This document shows positions 16,078-24,354 of a stretch of DNA of 64,000 nucleotides, piece by piece; position 1 is the first letter of the stretch; each line of letters starts with the position of its first letter. The stretch covers positions 48,475 through 112,474 of the forward strand of contig NZ_MOLY01000030.1 of assembly GCF_001956315.1 (NCBI RefSeq), written 5' to 3'. Below the pieces are notes generated by a model that was not told where the DNA came from, did not search any database, and saw nothing but the letters and a program-made list of their open reading frames with translations. The translations under genes were made by a program, and so were the position numbers. Origin of the DNA: Sphingomonas montana (lineage in GTDB: Bacteria > Pseudomonadota > Alphaproteobacteria > Sphingomonadales > Sphingomonadaceae).

Positions 16078-17109
16078 CTACCAGCCCGCGGTCCGCGTCC
16101 TGACCCGCGCCAGCATGTCGGACGACGTCATGAACAATGTCCGCCCGTCCGCACCGCCGAAACAGCAGTTGGCGACCGTCTTTCCCGTCGCGATGATACC
16201 CAGCAGCCGCCCGTCAGGGGTCAGCACATGGACGCCGCCCGGCCCGGTCGCGAACAGCCGCCCCGCCCGGTCCACCGTCATGCCGTCGGGCAACCCCGGC
16301 CCGCCCGCCGCCTGTTCCGCACGCATGTCGCGGAACAGCCGCGGCGCGCCGGCCTCGCTGCGGCTGTCGAGCGGATAGGCATGGATTTCGGGTTTCGTCT
16401 CGTCCGACAACGCCAGGTACAGTGTGCGCGCGTCGGGGGAGAGCGCGAGGCCGTTCGGTTGCCGATGGCGCCGGTCGATCAGGTGCAGCCGCCCGTCCGG
16501 GTCCAGCCTGTACAGGCCCTGAAACGGCAGCTCGCGCAACGGCGATTGGTGGTCCTTCAACCCGTACGGCGGATCGGTGAAGAAGATCGCTCCGTTCGGC
16601 GCGACCACCACCGTGTTGGGGCTGTTGAACCGTCGTCCGCCGAACCGGTCGACCAGGATCGTCTTGCGCTTCGTATCCAGGTCGACCCGCGCGACCGCGC
16701 GATTGCCGCTGTCGGCCATCACCAGGCGCCCCTCCCGGTCGATCGCCAGCCCGTTCGCGCCCGCTTCGTTGAACGCGTCCGGCACCGGCCCCACCAGTCC
16801 CGAAGGCTGCAGGAACCTGTCCAACCCCACCCCCTCGCGCCACCGCCAGACGGTGTTGCCCGGCACGTCGGTGAACAGCAACCAGTTGCGCCTGCGCACC
16901 CACACCGGCCCCTCGGCCCAGCGATAGCCCTCGCCGAGCACTTCGACCGGGGCTGCCGGATCGATGACCGTGTCCAGCGCCGCGTCGATCCGCCGCACGC
17001 CACCGACCGTCCTTGTCGGGGCCGGAGCGCCGCGCGCCGCCGATGCCAGCACCACCGGTGTCGCCAGCGCGGCCGCCACGACGCCGCGGCGCGACCAGGT
17101 CATGCTCAC
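16078..17109 (-). CDS. SMP-30/gluconolactonase family protein, Tat-exported
   Basis: A protein of 341-343 residues. The start is either GTG at 17109, overlapping the upstream stop as GTGA, or ATG at 17103. A twin-arginine-like signal WSRRGVVAAALATPVVLASA is followed by a six-bladed propeller with EGPVWVRRRNWLLFTDVPGN, LVMADSGNRAVARVDLDT, NSPNTVVVAPNGAIFFTDPP (metal-site Asn and Asp), LIDRRHRQPNGLALSPDART and AGGPGLPDGMTVDRAGRLFA. It likely hydrolyses sugar lactones in the periplasm. It is coupled to a Gfo/Idh/MocA oxidoreductase, which could supply the lactone. Confidence 0.9.
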   Translation of the reverse strand: MSMTWSRRGVVAAALATPVVLASAARGAPAPTRTVGGVRRIDAALDTVIDPAAPVEVLGEGYRWAEGPVWVRRRNWLLFTDVPGNTVWRWREGVGLDRFLQPSGLVGPVPDAFNEAGANGLAIDREGRLVMADSGNRAVARVDLDTKRKTILVDRFGGRRFNSPNTVVVAPNGAIFFTDPPYGLKDHQSPLRELPFQGLYRLDPDGRLHLIDRRHRQPNGLALSPDARTLYLALSDETKPEIHAYPLDSRSEAGAPRLFRDMRAEQAAGGPGLPDGMTVDRAGRLFATGPGGVHVLTPDGRLLGIIATGKTVANCCFGGADGRTLFMTSSDMLARVRTRTAGW

Positions 17110-18218
17110 GCCCGGTCGAACCGCACGCTGCGGCCTTCGCGCGCGGATCGGTATATCGCCTCGATCACGCGCATGTCGGCCAGCCCCTCTTCCCCCGCCA
17201 CGATCGGCGCGCGCCCGCTCGTCACGCAGTCGGACAGATGATCCAGTTGCAGCGCGAATTGCGATCGCCGCTCCGCCGGCAGGACGCGTGCCGTGGTCGC
17301 ACCGTCCCGCCGGATCGTCATGCGCTGCCCGTCATAGGATGTCGCCGGCTCCAGATCGATATCGCCGCCGGTGCCCACCACCCGATACCGGTTGTGGTTG
17401 GAACTGTAGCTCGACACGCAGTTGGCGATCGCGCCGGACGGAAAGCGCAGCATGAAATCGATCCGGTCCTCCACCGTCCGGAACCGCGGGTCGCGCCGGT
17501 CGGTCGATTCCACCGCCTGCACCGAAACGGGCTCCTCCCCCGTCAGGTATCGTGCCGCGTTCAGGCTGTAGATGCCGATATCCATCAGCGAACCACCGCC
17601 CGACAGCGCGCGGTCCAGCCGCCACTGGCCGGGCTGCGCCGCAAAACCATGCTCCGCGGTCACGATCCGCGTCGGGCCGACATGGCCGCCGCGTGCCAGT
17701 TCGATCGCCAGCCGGTTATGCGGTTCGAACCGGCTGCGATATCCGACCATCAGCATGCGCGCCGCCGCGCGCGATGCCGCGATCATTGCCTGGGCTTCGG
17801 CCACGCTGGTCGCCATCGGCTTCTCGCACATCACATGCTTGCCGGCCCGCGCCGCGCGGATGCTGTATTCGGCATGCAGGCTGTTGGGCAGCACGATATA
17901 GACGATGTCGATCGCCGGATTGTCGCGGATCCGGTCGAAATCGCGATAGCCGTAACAGTTGCCGGCCGGGATGTCATATTCCGCGGCGTAACGGGTCAGC
18001 TTGGCCGGCGTCCCGCTGACCAGTGCCACCAGTCGCGACGAATCGCATTCCTTGAACCGCGGCATGATCTGGCGCGTGGCATAACTGCCCAGCCCGACGA
18101 TCGCATAGCCCAGCTTGCGCCGCCCCCGGCCGCCGCCTTGCGCAAAGGCGCTTTCCGCGATCGACGCCGCCACGCCCGCGCCGATGCCCGCCAACACGTT
18201 CCGCCGGTTCGTCCCCAT
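17106..18218 (-). CDS. Gfo/Idh/MocA family oxidoreductase, Tat-exported (glucose-fructose oxidoreductase-like)
   Basis: A 370-residue protein from the ATG at 18216-18218; other in-frame starts lie at 18230 and 18254. The Tat signal is GTNRRNVLAGIGAGVAASIA. The Rossmann domain has KLGYAIVGLGSYATRQIMPR, and IDIVYIVLPNSLHAEYSIRA leads to AGKHVMCEKPMATSVAEAQA, with the EKP Lys. The C-terminal domain has GQWRLDRALSGGGSLMDIGI and YSLNAARYLTGEEP. The architecture matches periplasmic glucose-fructose oxidoreductase, which keeps NADP tightly bound and yields gluconolactone. The next gene is a Tat-exported lactonase, so the two probably act in sequence. Confidence 0.92.
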   Translation of the reverse strand: MGTNRRNVLAGIGAGVAASIAESAFAQGGGRGRRKLGYAIVGLGSYATRQIMPRFKECDSSRLVALVSGTPAKLTRYAAEYDIPAGNCYGYRDFDRIRDNPAIDIVYIVLPNSLHAEYSIRAARAGKHVMCEKPMATSVAEAQAMIAASRAAARMLMVGYRSRFEPHNRLAIELARGGHVGPTRIVTAEHGFAAQPGQWRLDRALSGGGSLMDIGIYSLNAARYLTGEEPVSVQAVESTDRRDPRFRTVEDRIDFMLRFPSGAIANCVSSYSSNHNRYRVVGTGGDIDLEPATSYDGQRMTIRRDGATTARVLPAERRSQFALQLDHLSDCVTSGRAPIVAGEEGLADMRVIEAIYRSAREGRSVRFDRA

Positions 18219-18344
18219 CGCCGTCCCCATCCTGTCCTGCATCACCGTCCGCATCTTCCGTCCGGGACGGCGCGCCTGTGTCGGCAGCGTAGGAACGTCC
18301 CGGCGCGTCGTAAAGCGCCGGGTTCGGGGCCGCGTCGCTGATCG

Positions 18345-19259
18345 TTACAGCGTTCCGGTACGCATCAGGCCGGCCACGTCGGCGGCAAGCTGGTTGTTCG
18401 CGCCCAGCCGCTCGATCAGTTGCGCCGCCCGGCTGCCGCGCAACCCCGCCGTCGTCAGCTGACCGTCGCGGACATAGGTATGGACCCCGCTCACCGCGAA
18501 TGCCGTCGCATGGGCAATATGCGCCTTCTGCTCCACCCGGGTCGCCACGAACGTCTCGCTTTCGAAGAATGCGCGGCGTGCGATCGGCGACTCGAATGCC
18601 AGGTCCAGCACCGCGATCAGTGTGCGCTCGGTCGGTACGGCATGGTCGACATTCGGGGCCGGCGGCGCCGGATCGGCATTATCGTACCGATCGGGCAGGT
18701 GCAGACGCAGTTTCAGCACCGCGGGATCCGCGGCCAGCTGCCTCGCGAACCCGGTCATATATTCGGCGAACGCATCTGCATCGCCGTCTGCCGCGCCCAG
18801 ATGAACGTGGATACGGTCGATCCCGTCGTCGCCGTTCGGCGTCGCATCCGGCAACCGGTCGACCAGCGTCCAGGAACCGTTCGGCAGCGCATAGGCAACG
18901 GTCGCGGCGAACATGTTCTGCTCGTCGGCGAACAGGATGTGGCTCGCGGCATTGAACGCCGCCTGGTCGGCTGCGGACGCGAACCCGATCTCCACGCCGC
19001 CGTCCAGTTCATAGTCCACGAACGGCGCAATGCCGTCGATCGCCGGCCACAAATGGGCATCCTGCGCGCGGTCCAGATGATGCTGCACATACCAGCCGAG
19101 GCCGGGTATCCGCGCGCACAGCGGCCCGTGCACGTCGCGCCAGTACGTTGCGAACACGTCGTGCGGCACCCGGTCGCGCCGCAGGACCGTGGTGTAGGAA
19201 TTGATCGCGATCGTCACGTCGCGCGCCGCATAGTCGGTCGTGGTCGATATCTTGGGCAT
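18345..19259 (-). CDS. EthD domain-containing protein
   Basis: A 304-residue protein. The EthD-type ferredoxin-like domain is near the N-terminus (LRRDRVPHDVFATYWRDVHG, PLCARIPGLGWYVQHHLDRA), and a second, diverged half follows (RIHVHLGAADGDADAFAEYM to LKLRLHLPDRYDN). The YWRDVHGPL motif is typical. EthD proteins accompany degradation or tailoring pathways, but no defined reaction can be assigned. It ends in helices (RAAQLIERLGANNQLAADVA). It is 12 bases downstream of an MFS exporter on the same strand, so the pair form an operon opposite a LysR regulator. Confidence 0.85.
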   Translation of the reverse strand: MPKISTTTDYAARDVTIAINSYTTVLRRDRVPHDVFATYWRDVHGPLCARIPGLGWYVQHHLDRAQDAHLWPAIDGIAPFVDYELDGGVEIGFASAADQAAFNAASHILFADEQNMFAATVAYALPNGSWTLVDRLPDATPNGDDGIDRIHVHLGAADGDADAFAEYMTGFARQLAADPAVLKLRLHLPDRYDNADPAPPAPNVDHAVPTERTLIAVLDLAFESPIARRAFFESETFVATRVEQKAHIAHATAFAVSGVHTYVRDGQLTTAGLRGSRAAQLIERLGANNQLAADVAGLMRTGTL

Positions 19260-19271
19260 GGGGATATTCCT

Positions 19272-20489
19272 TCAGAATTGGGAAATGGCGCCGGGCCGCG
19301 CCCGCAACCGGTGGACCAGCGGCGCGACGATCACGGCCAGGATCGCGATCGCGGCCGCGACATGGCCGACGGCGCCCAGCCCCATCTGCCGGATCACCGA
19401 TCCGCCGATGATCGCGCCCAGACCGATGCCGGCATTGGCCATCGACACGTTCAGCGTGCCGGCCAGCGCCTGCGCATGGCTTGCCGATTGCATCACGCGG
19501 ACCTGGCAGATCGGGTAGAGCGCGGTGTTCGCGATGCCCCACACCGCCAGCGCCGCGGCCAGCCAGCCCGGCGACGCCGCTACCAGCGTCGTCGCGGCCA
19601 TGCCCGTCGCCAGCACCAGCGCGGCGACCGCCGTCACCAGCAACGGCCCGCGCCCCACGAAATGCCCGCCCAGCCAGTTGCCGGCCAGCCCGACGATCCC
19701 GAACCCCATCAGCCACCAGCCGACCTGCCCGGCCGGAATGCGCGCTATCTGTTCCAGCATGTCGGCCAGGTAGGTATAGGCCGTGAACATCGCGGTAAAC
19801 ACGATCACCGACAACAGGACGTTACCCAGGAAATACGGGTCCTTCAGGATCCGCGCCTGTTCGGCCAGCTTCACCCGCGCCGGCCGCGCCAGCGTCGGCA
19901 TCACCACCAGCAACAGCACCGCCATCACGAGCGACAGCCCCGCCAGGCCCCAGAAGGTCCCGCGCCACCCGAACGCCGTCGATGCCAGCGTGCCCAGCGG
20001 AATGCCCAGCACCATCGCGCCGGAAATCCCCAGATACACGTTGGCGACGGCCTTGCCCGCCTTCTCCGGCCCGGCCAGCACCCCCGCGGTCTCGCTCGCC
20101 GTGCCCCAGAACACCGGCAGCGCCAGCGCCGGTATGAAGCGTGCCAGCCCCAGGATCCAGATGTCCGGGGCCGCGGCCGCCAGCGCGTTGGCGGCCGCGA
20201 AGATCAGCAGGATCGCGACGAACAGCCGCTTGCGTTCGAAATGCGACAGCATCGCCGTCAGGAACGGACCGGCCAGCATCACCGTGAACGCGAACAACGT
20301 CACCAGAAGTCCCGCCGTCGCGACGCTGATGCCCAGGTCGCGCGACAGGCCTGGCAGCAATCCGACGATGATGAATTCCGTGGTGACGATCACGAAGGCG
20401 GAAACCGCCAGCAGCCATACCGCAAGGCCATGGCCCGCAGGCTTCCCCGCCGCAGGTGCGGCGGTGATCGGACGACTGACGGATGGCAT
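19272..20489 (-). CDS. MFS transporter, DHA1-type drug/sugar efflux (AraJ/YdhP-like)
   Basis: A 405-residue protein with 12 predicted membrane helices: GHGLAVWLLAVSAFVIVTTE, FIIVGLLPGLSRDLGISVAT, TVMLAGPFLTAMLSHFERKR (motif A-like with RKR), LGIPLGTLASTAFGWRGTFW and so on. The EFIIVGLLP start is typical of AraJ/ArpB-like DHA1 exporters. It is likely a proton-driven efflux pump. It is cotranscribed with the EthD gene and divergent from a LysR regulator 106 bases away. Confidence 0.92.
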   Translation of the reverse strand: MPSVSRPITAAPAAGKPAGHGLAVWLLAVSAFVIVTTEFIIVGLLPGLSRDLGISVATAGLLVTLFAFTVMLAGPFLTAMLSHFERKRLFVAILLIFAAANALAAAAPDIWILGLARFIPALALPVFWGTASETAGVLAGPEKAGKAVANVYLGISGAMVLGIPLGTLASTAFGWRGTFWGLAGLSLVMAVLLLVVMPTLARPARVKLAEQARILKDPYFLGNVLLSVIVFTAMFTAYTYLADMLEQIARIPAGQVGWWLMGFGIVGLAGNWLGGHFVGRGPLLVTAVAALVLATGMAATTLVAASPGWLAAALAVWGIANTALYPICQVRVMQSASHAQALAGTLNVSMANAGIGLGAIIGGSVIRQMGLGAVGHVAAAIAILAVIVAPLVHRLRARPGAISQF

Positions 20490-20595
20490 GCAGGAACTCC
20501 CGAGATCGGACGCCCCTCTAGCCGCGATGATAATTCCAGTCGCGCGGCGTTAATTCGGGTATCGCAGGACAGAAATTCCAGAATGGAGCCAAACC
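20490..20595. promoter_or_regulatory. Divergent promoter region, MFS/LysR
   Basis: A 106-base region holding the promoters of both genes. AATTCCAG occurs twice as a direct repeat (20532-20539 and 20574-20581), with TTAATTCGGG between. These AT-rich tracts in a GC-rich background are the likely LysR sites. Confidence 0.45.
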
Positions 20596-21504
20596 ATGAT
20601 TCCGTCGGAGCGCCTGAAGGGGATCGAAGCCTTCGTCTGCACGGCCGATGCGGGCAGCTTCACCGCCGCCGGGCTTCGTCTGAACCTGACGAACTCGGCG
20701 GTCAGCAAGAGCGTCGCCCGGCTGGAGGCGCGGCTCGGCCACCGGCTGTTCGAACGCACGACGCGCCGGCTGACGCTCACCGACGCCGGCACCGCCTTCT
20801 ACGGCACCTGCGTCCGCGTGCTGGGCGAACTGGCCGATGCCGAAGCGGTGCTGGCCGCGCATCGGTCGGAAATCGCGGGCCGGTTGAAGGTCGACCTGCC
20901 CGTCGCGTTCGGCCGCATGCGCGCGATGCCGCTCCTGCTCGCCTTCGCCGATGCGCATCCCAACCTGCGCCCGCACATCACCTTCACCGATCGCATGGTC
21001 GATATTGTCGAGGAAGGGATTGACGTTGCGGTCCGGATCGGCGCATCCGCCGGCTGGGCCGACGATCTGGGGGCTCGCTGTCTCGGCAGCGAACATGTGA
21101 TCTTCTGCGCCGCCCCCGCCTATCTCGACCGGCGCGGCACGCCCGCCTCGGCGGACGACCTGGCGCGGTTCGACTGCATCCTCTACGGGCGCGCCGACGG
21201 CAGCACGATCGGCTGGCGCTTCGCGGACGACACCGCGGGACCGCGCAGCCGCACGATGGACGGGCGGATGATCCTGGGCAGCGCAGAGGCGCAGGTCGGC
21301 GCGGTCAAGGCGGGCTTCGGCATCGCCCAGCTGGCGACCTGGCTGATCGAGGCCGAACTGGACCGCGGCGAACTCGTGGAAATCCTGCCCGCCTCGGCCA
21401 CCACCGGCCTCCCGCTCCACCTCGTCTGGCCACGCAGCCGGCAACTCAGCCCGAAAGTCGACGCGCTCCTCGCCACCTTGACCACCGGCCTCCGCATCGA
21501 CTGA
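20596..21504 (+). CDS. LysR family transcriptional regulator
   Basis: A 302-residue protein. The N-terminal HTH is LKGIEAFVCTADAGSFTAAG, LNLTNSAVSKSVARLEARLG and HRLFERTTRRLTLTDAGTAF. The effector-binding domain has GRLKVDLPVAFGRMRAMPLL and ITFTDRMVDIVEEGIDVAVR. The pattern places it with LysR regulators controlling neighbouring MFS pumps. It is expected to bind the 106-base divergent region and regulate the MFS-EthD operon in response to an unknown small molecule. Confidence 0.94.
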   Translation: MIPSERLKGIEAFVCTADAGSFTAAGLRLNLTNSAVSKSVARLEARLGHRLFERTTRRLTLTDAGTAFYGTCVRVLGELADAEAVLAAHRSEIAGRLKVDLPVAFGRMRAMPLLLAFADAHPNLRPHITFTDRMVDIVEEGIDVAVRIGASAGWADDLGARCLGSEHVIFCAAPAYLDRRGTPASADDLARFDCILYGRADGSTIGWRFADDTAGPRSRTMDGRMILGSAEAQVGAVKAGFGIAQLATWLIEAELDRGELVEILPASATTGLPLHLVWPRSRQLSPKVDALLATLTTGLRID

Positions 21505-21587
21505 CCGCCACGACCCTGGATTAGGCCCGTGCGCAAACCTGTCCGCGACCTCCTCCACAACGACGGCGGAGCGTCCGGTTGTGGTGG

Positions 21588-21875
21588 TTAGCTGCCGTTA
21601 CCGCGACTTGAGCCAAGTACGTGCGGGAAATGCGCGGCGTCCCACTCATCAAGGCGGAAAAGTACCTTGCCCCACTCGATGATTTGATCGCCTTCACGAT
21701 AGGAGAGACCCTGAACGGGAACCTCCCCGTCGAGGTCTTCTGGTCCAAAATGGAAGTGTTCGCTCGCTTCGCTCAAGCCTTGAAGCTGCCGCACCAACAG
21801 GTCGCGGCCCGTTGGGTTGAGCCAAATCTCCAACTCGCCGTCTTCATTCGTGTTGAGCGTGATGCGCGGCTTCAT
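21588..21875 (-). CDS. Small protein, possibly Imm32-like immunity protein
   Basis: A 95-residue acidic protein from the ATG at 21873-21875, with CGGAGGAAACC upstream. It starts MKPRITLNTNEDGELEIWLN, continues PTGRDLLVRQLQGLSEASEH, FHFGPEDLDGEVPVQGLSYR, and ends RLDEWDAAHFPHVLGSSRGN. The layout of short strand, helix, then H-x-H-rich strand recalls Imm32-type immunity proteins, but the match is weak and no cognate toxin is next to it. A longer in-frame start would read into a dispersed repeat and is rejected. Confidence 0.5.
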   Translation of the reverse strand: MKPRITLNTNEDGELEIWLNPTGRDLLVRQLQGLSEASEHFHFGPEDLDGEVPVQGLSYREGDQIIEWGKVLFRLDEWDAAHFPHVLGSSRGNGS

Positions 21876-21907
21876 GGTTTCCTCCGTCGGGAAACTGGCA
21901 CATGCCG

Positions 21908-21960
21908 GGAAAAGCGGAATGTCTGCAACTGGGCGAAAGCGGACATCGACCTGGACCGGC
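21908..21960. repeat. Probable dispersed intergenic repeat (GGGCGAAAGCGGACAT type)
   Basis: The segment with CTGCAACTGGGCGAAAGCGGACAT matches, from memory, a repeat scattered between sphingomonad genes that often yields spurious reading frames containing FRPVADI. Here such a frame extends the small gene at 21588-21875 upstream. The assignment is from recall and has not been checked. Confidence 0.35.
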
Positions 21961-22079
21961 TGGCATCCACGCAAGCCCCGATGCCTCGTAGGCACCCAAA
22001 GAGTCTCCGGGCGCGGTTAGTATGGACCGTTCAAGGGATCGGGCCTTCCACCGCCGGAACGCGGCACCATATCGGAACC

Positions 22080-22433
22080 ATGGGCGGACGGGTCAAAGGG
22101 AAGGCAGGCCTCGCCGAGGCGGAGGCGCGCGCCGCGCGGGTCGTATCGAACGACCGCTGCGCGCTTTGCGGGCGTCCGCTCGGACAGCGGACCGAATGGC
22201 ATCATGCGATCCCCAAGAGCCGGGGCGGGACCGAAACATTCCCGGTCCACCCGATCTGCCACCGCGCCATCCACGCCCATGTCTCGAACCGCGATCTCGC
22301 CGCTAGCTTCGCGGACTTTGATGCCCTGCGCGCTCGTGACGACATCGCCGCCTTCCTCCGGTGGATTGCCGACAAGGCACCGGACTTCTACACTCCGACG
22401 CGACGGGCACGTCGATCCGAAACGCCGGTCTGA
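22080..22433 (+). CDS. HNH endonuclease domain protein
   Basis: A 117-residue basic protein from the ATG at 22080. The zinc-ribbon HNH unit is SNDRCALCGRPLGQRTEWHH, AIPKSRGGTETFPVHPICHR, AIHAH. It has the first CxxC, the EWHH histidine pair, and the second metal site as PICHRAIH. HNH proteins cut DNA; stand-alone ones in bacteria range from phage remnants to repair nucleases. No partner gene shows its role here. The start is uncertain; the frame is open further upstream through the neighbouring repeat. Confidence 0.8.
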   Translation: MGGRVKGKAGLAEAEARAARVVSNDRCALCGRPLGQRTEWHHAIPKSRGGTETFPVHPICHRAIHAHVSNRDLAASFADFDALRARDDIAAFLRWIADKAPDFYTPTRRARRSETPV

Positions 22434-22555
22434 CAGGGTTCCCCGATGTGCAACCAAGCTCGCATGACCGGTGTACCCGATACGGACCACCGGCGTGGCG
22501 CGGGCACGCGCCGGGTCTGCACCGCGGCAAAACTCATATCGACGGAGGTCGGACC

Positions 22556-24226
22556 ATGACAGACAGTGACCGCCAACGGTCCGGTCCGTCGCCGCTTGGA
22601 CCGTTCCGATACCCGGTCTTCCGCAACGTCTGGATCGCCAACCTGCTGTCGCGGTTCGGGGGGCTGATCCAGTCGGTTGGTGCGTCTTGGCTGATGGTAT
22701 CGCTGGGTGCGTCCGCCACGCTCATCAGCCTTGTCCAGACGTCGACGACGCTGCCGATCATGCTGTTCTCGTTGCTTGCGGGCGCGCTGGCCGACACCTT
22801 CGACCGCCGCCGGCTGATGCTGATCGCGCAACTGTTCATGCTGGTCGTCTCGCTCATGCTGTCGCTGGCGGCGTGGTTCGACATGCTCACGCCCGGGCTG
22901 CTGCTGGCGTTCACCTTCCTGATCGGGACCGGTGCGGCGCTGAACGGCCCGGCGTGGCAGGCGTCGGTCGGCGACATGGTCCCGCGTGACGATCTGCCGT
23001 CCGCGGTGGCGCTGAACAGCATGGGCTTCAACGTCGCGCGCAGCACCGGCCCCGCGGTCGGCGGCCTGATCGTCGCCGCCTTCGGTGCGGCCGCGGCGTT
23101 CGCGGTCAACGCGGTCAGCTATCTCGGTCTGCTGTTCGTGCTCGCCCGCTGGCGGCCGCCCCGCGCGCGCGCGCGGCTCCAACGCGAAACGCTGGGTCAT
23201 GCCATGGCGGCCGGCATCCGCTACGTCGCGCTGTCGCCCGCCATCCTGACCGTCCTGATGCGCAGCGTCATCTTCGGTCTAGGCGCCAGCGCCATCCCCG
23301 CCCTGATGCCGCTGGTCGCACGCGATCTGGTCGGTGGCGGCCCGCTGACGTTCGGTCTGCTGCTCGGCGCGTTCGGCGTCGGCGCGGTGGTCGGCGCCTA
23401 TTTCTCCGGCGGATTGCGCCAGCGCCTGTCGACCGAATCGTTCGTCCGGCTGGCGCTGCTGGCCCTAGCCGCCGCGTCGGGCATCACCGCGTTCAGCAAT
23501 ATCGTCGTGCTGACGATGGCTGCGCTGTTCGTCGGCGGGGCCGGCTGGGTACTGGCACTCTCCACCTTCAACGTCACCGTACAGATGGCCTCGCCGCGCT
23601 GGGTCGTCGGCCGGACGCTGGCGCTGTACCAGATGTCGGCATTCGGCGGCATGGCGGTCGGCAGCTGGCTCTGGGGCGGCGTTACCGAACATGCCGGCCT
23701 CGCCACCGCGCTGCTCGTGTCGGCGGGCGTGTCGCTCGGCTGCCTTGCAATGGGCCTCCTCCTGCCGCTGCCGACCGCGCAGAAGCTCGATCTCGAACCG
23801 CTCGGCCGCTGGAAGGAACCCCGCCTTGCCATGCCGATCGAGGGGCGCAGCGGGCCGGTCGTCACGACCATCGAATACCGGATCGACGACGACAAGCTCC
23901 GCGAGTTCCTTCAGCTGATGGTCGAACGGCGCCGCATCCGCCGGCGCGACGGCGCACGCCACTGGTCGCTGCTGCGCGACCTCGAACAGCCCGACATCTG
24001 GGTCGAACGCTACGACACGGCGACCTGGACCGAAACCGTCCGCCACAACGAACGCGCGACCAAGGCCGACGCTGAAATCGGCGAACGCTTGCGTGCGCTG
24101 AACACCGGTCACGATCGCCAGCGCGTGCGACGCATGCTCGCCCGCGATCTCGATGCCGTACTGGACGACGCGGACGATACCGCCGCGCTCGACCAACCCC
24201 TCACCGACCCCGCCCGGCAGGCGTAG
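22556..24226 (+). CDS. MFS transporter, EntS-like (MFS_3), with C-terminal cytoplasmic domain
   Basis: A 556-residue protein from the ATG at 22556, preceded by GGAGG. The twelve-helix MFS part starts FRYPVFRNVWIANLLSRFGG and includes ADTFDRRRLMLIAQLFMLVV (motif A) and DLPSAVALNSMGFNVARSTG, then PAVGGLIVAAFG, the MFS_3 signature. After residue 430 a soluble domain follows (VVTTIEYRIDDDKLREFLQL, RRRDGARHWSLLRDLEQPDI, WVERYDTATWTETVRHNERA). It resembles an antibiotic-biosynthesis-monooxygenase-like ferredoxin fold, common in this subfamily. It is likely an exporter of a siderophore- or drug-like compound. Confidence 0.92.
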   Translation: MTDSDRQRSGPSPLGPFRYPVFRNVWIANLLSRFGGLIQSVGASWLMVSLGASATLISLVQTSTTLPIMLFSLLAGALADTFDRRRLMLIAQLFMLVVSLMLSLAAWFDMLTPGLLLAFTFLIGTGAALNGPAWQASVGDMVPRDDLPSAVALNSMGFNVARSTGPAVGGLIVAAFGAAAAFAVNAVSYLGLLFVLARWRPPRARARLQRETLGHAMAAGIRYVALSPAILTVLMRSVIFGLGASAIPALMPLVARDLVGGGPLTFGLLLGAFGVGAVVGAYFSGGLRQRLSTESFVRLALLALAAASGITAFSNIVVLTMAALFVGGAGWVLALSTFNVTVQMASPRWVVGRTLALYQMSAFGGMAVGSWLWGGVTEHAGLATALLVSAGVSLGCLAMGLLLPLPTAQKLDLEPLGRWKEPRLAMPIEGRSGPVVTTIEYRIDDDKLREFLQLMVERRRIRRRDGARHWSLLRDLEQPDIWVERYDTATWTETVRHNERATKADAEIGERLRALNTGHDRQRVRRMLARDLDAVLDDADDTAALDQPLTDPARQA

Positions 24227-24354
24227 AGCCGAACCGCCCCGCGCTACAACATCATCGCCCACGCCGGAAAAGCCGGCTGCTGCCCACCCCGCAAGGACCA
24301 CGAACCATGACAGCCTCGAAACACCGCGAGCCGCGCTTGCGTGCAGGCCGATAG

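Noticed and set aside
18420..21023. Long plus-strand open frame opposite EthD and MFS genes
   Set aside because: Basic, motif-free product; the minus-strand genes have family signatures.
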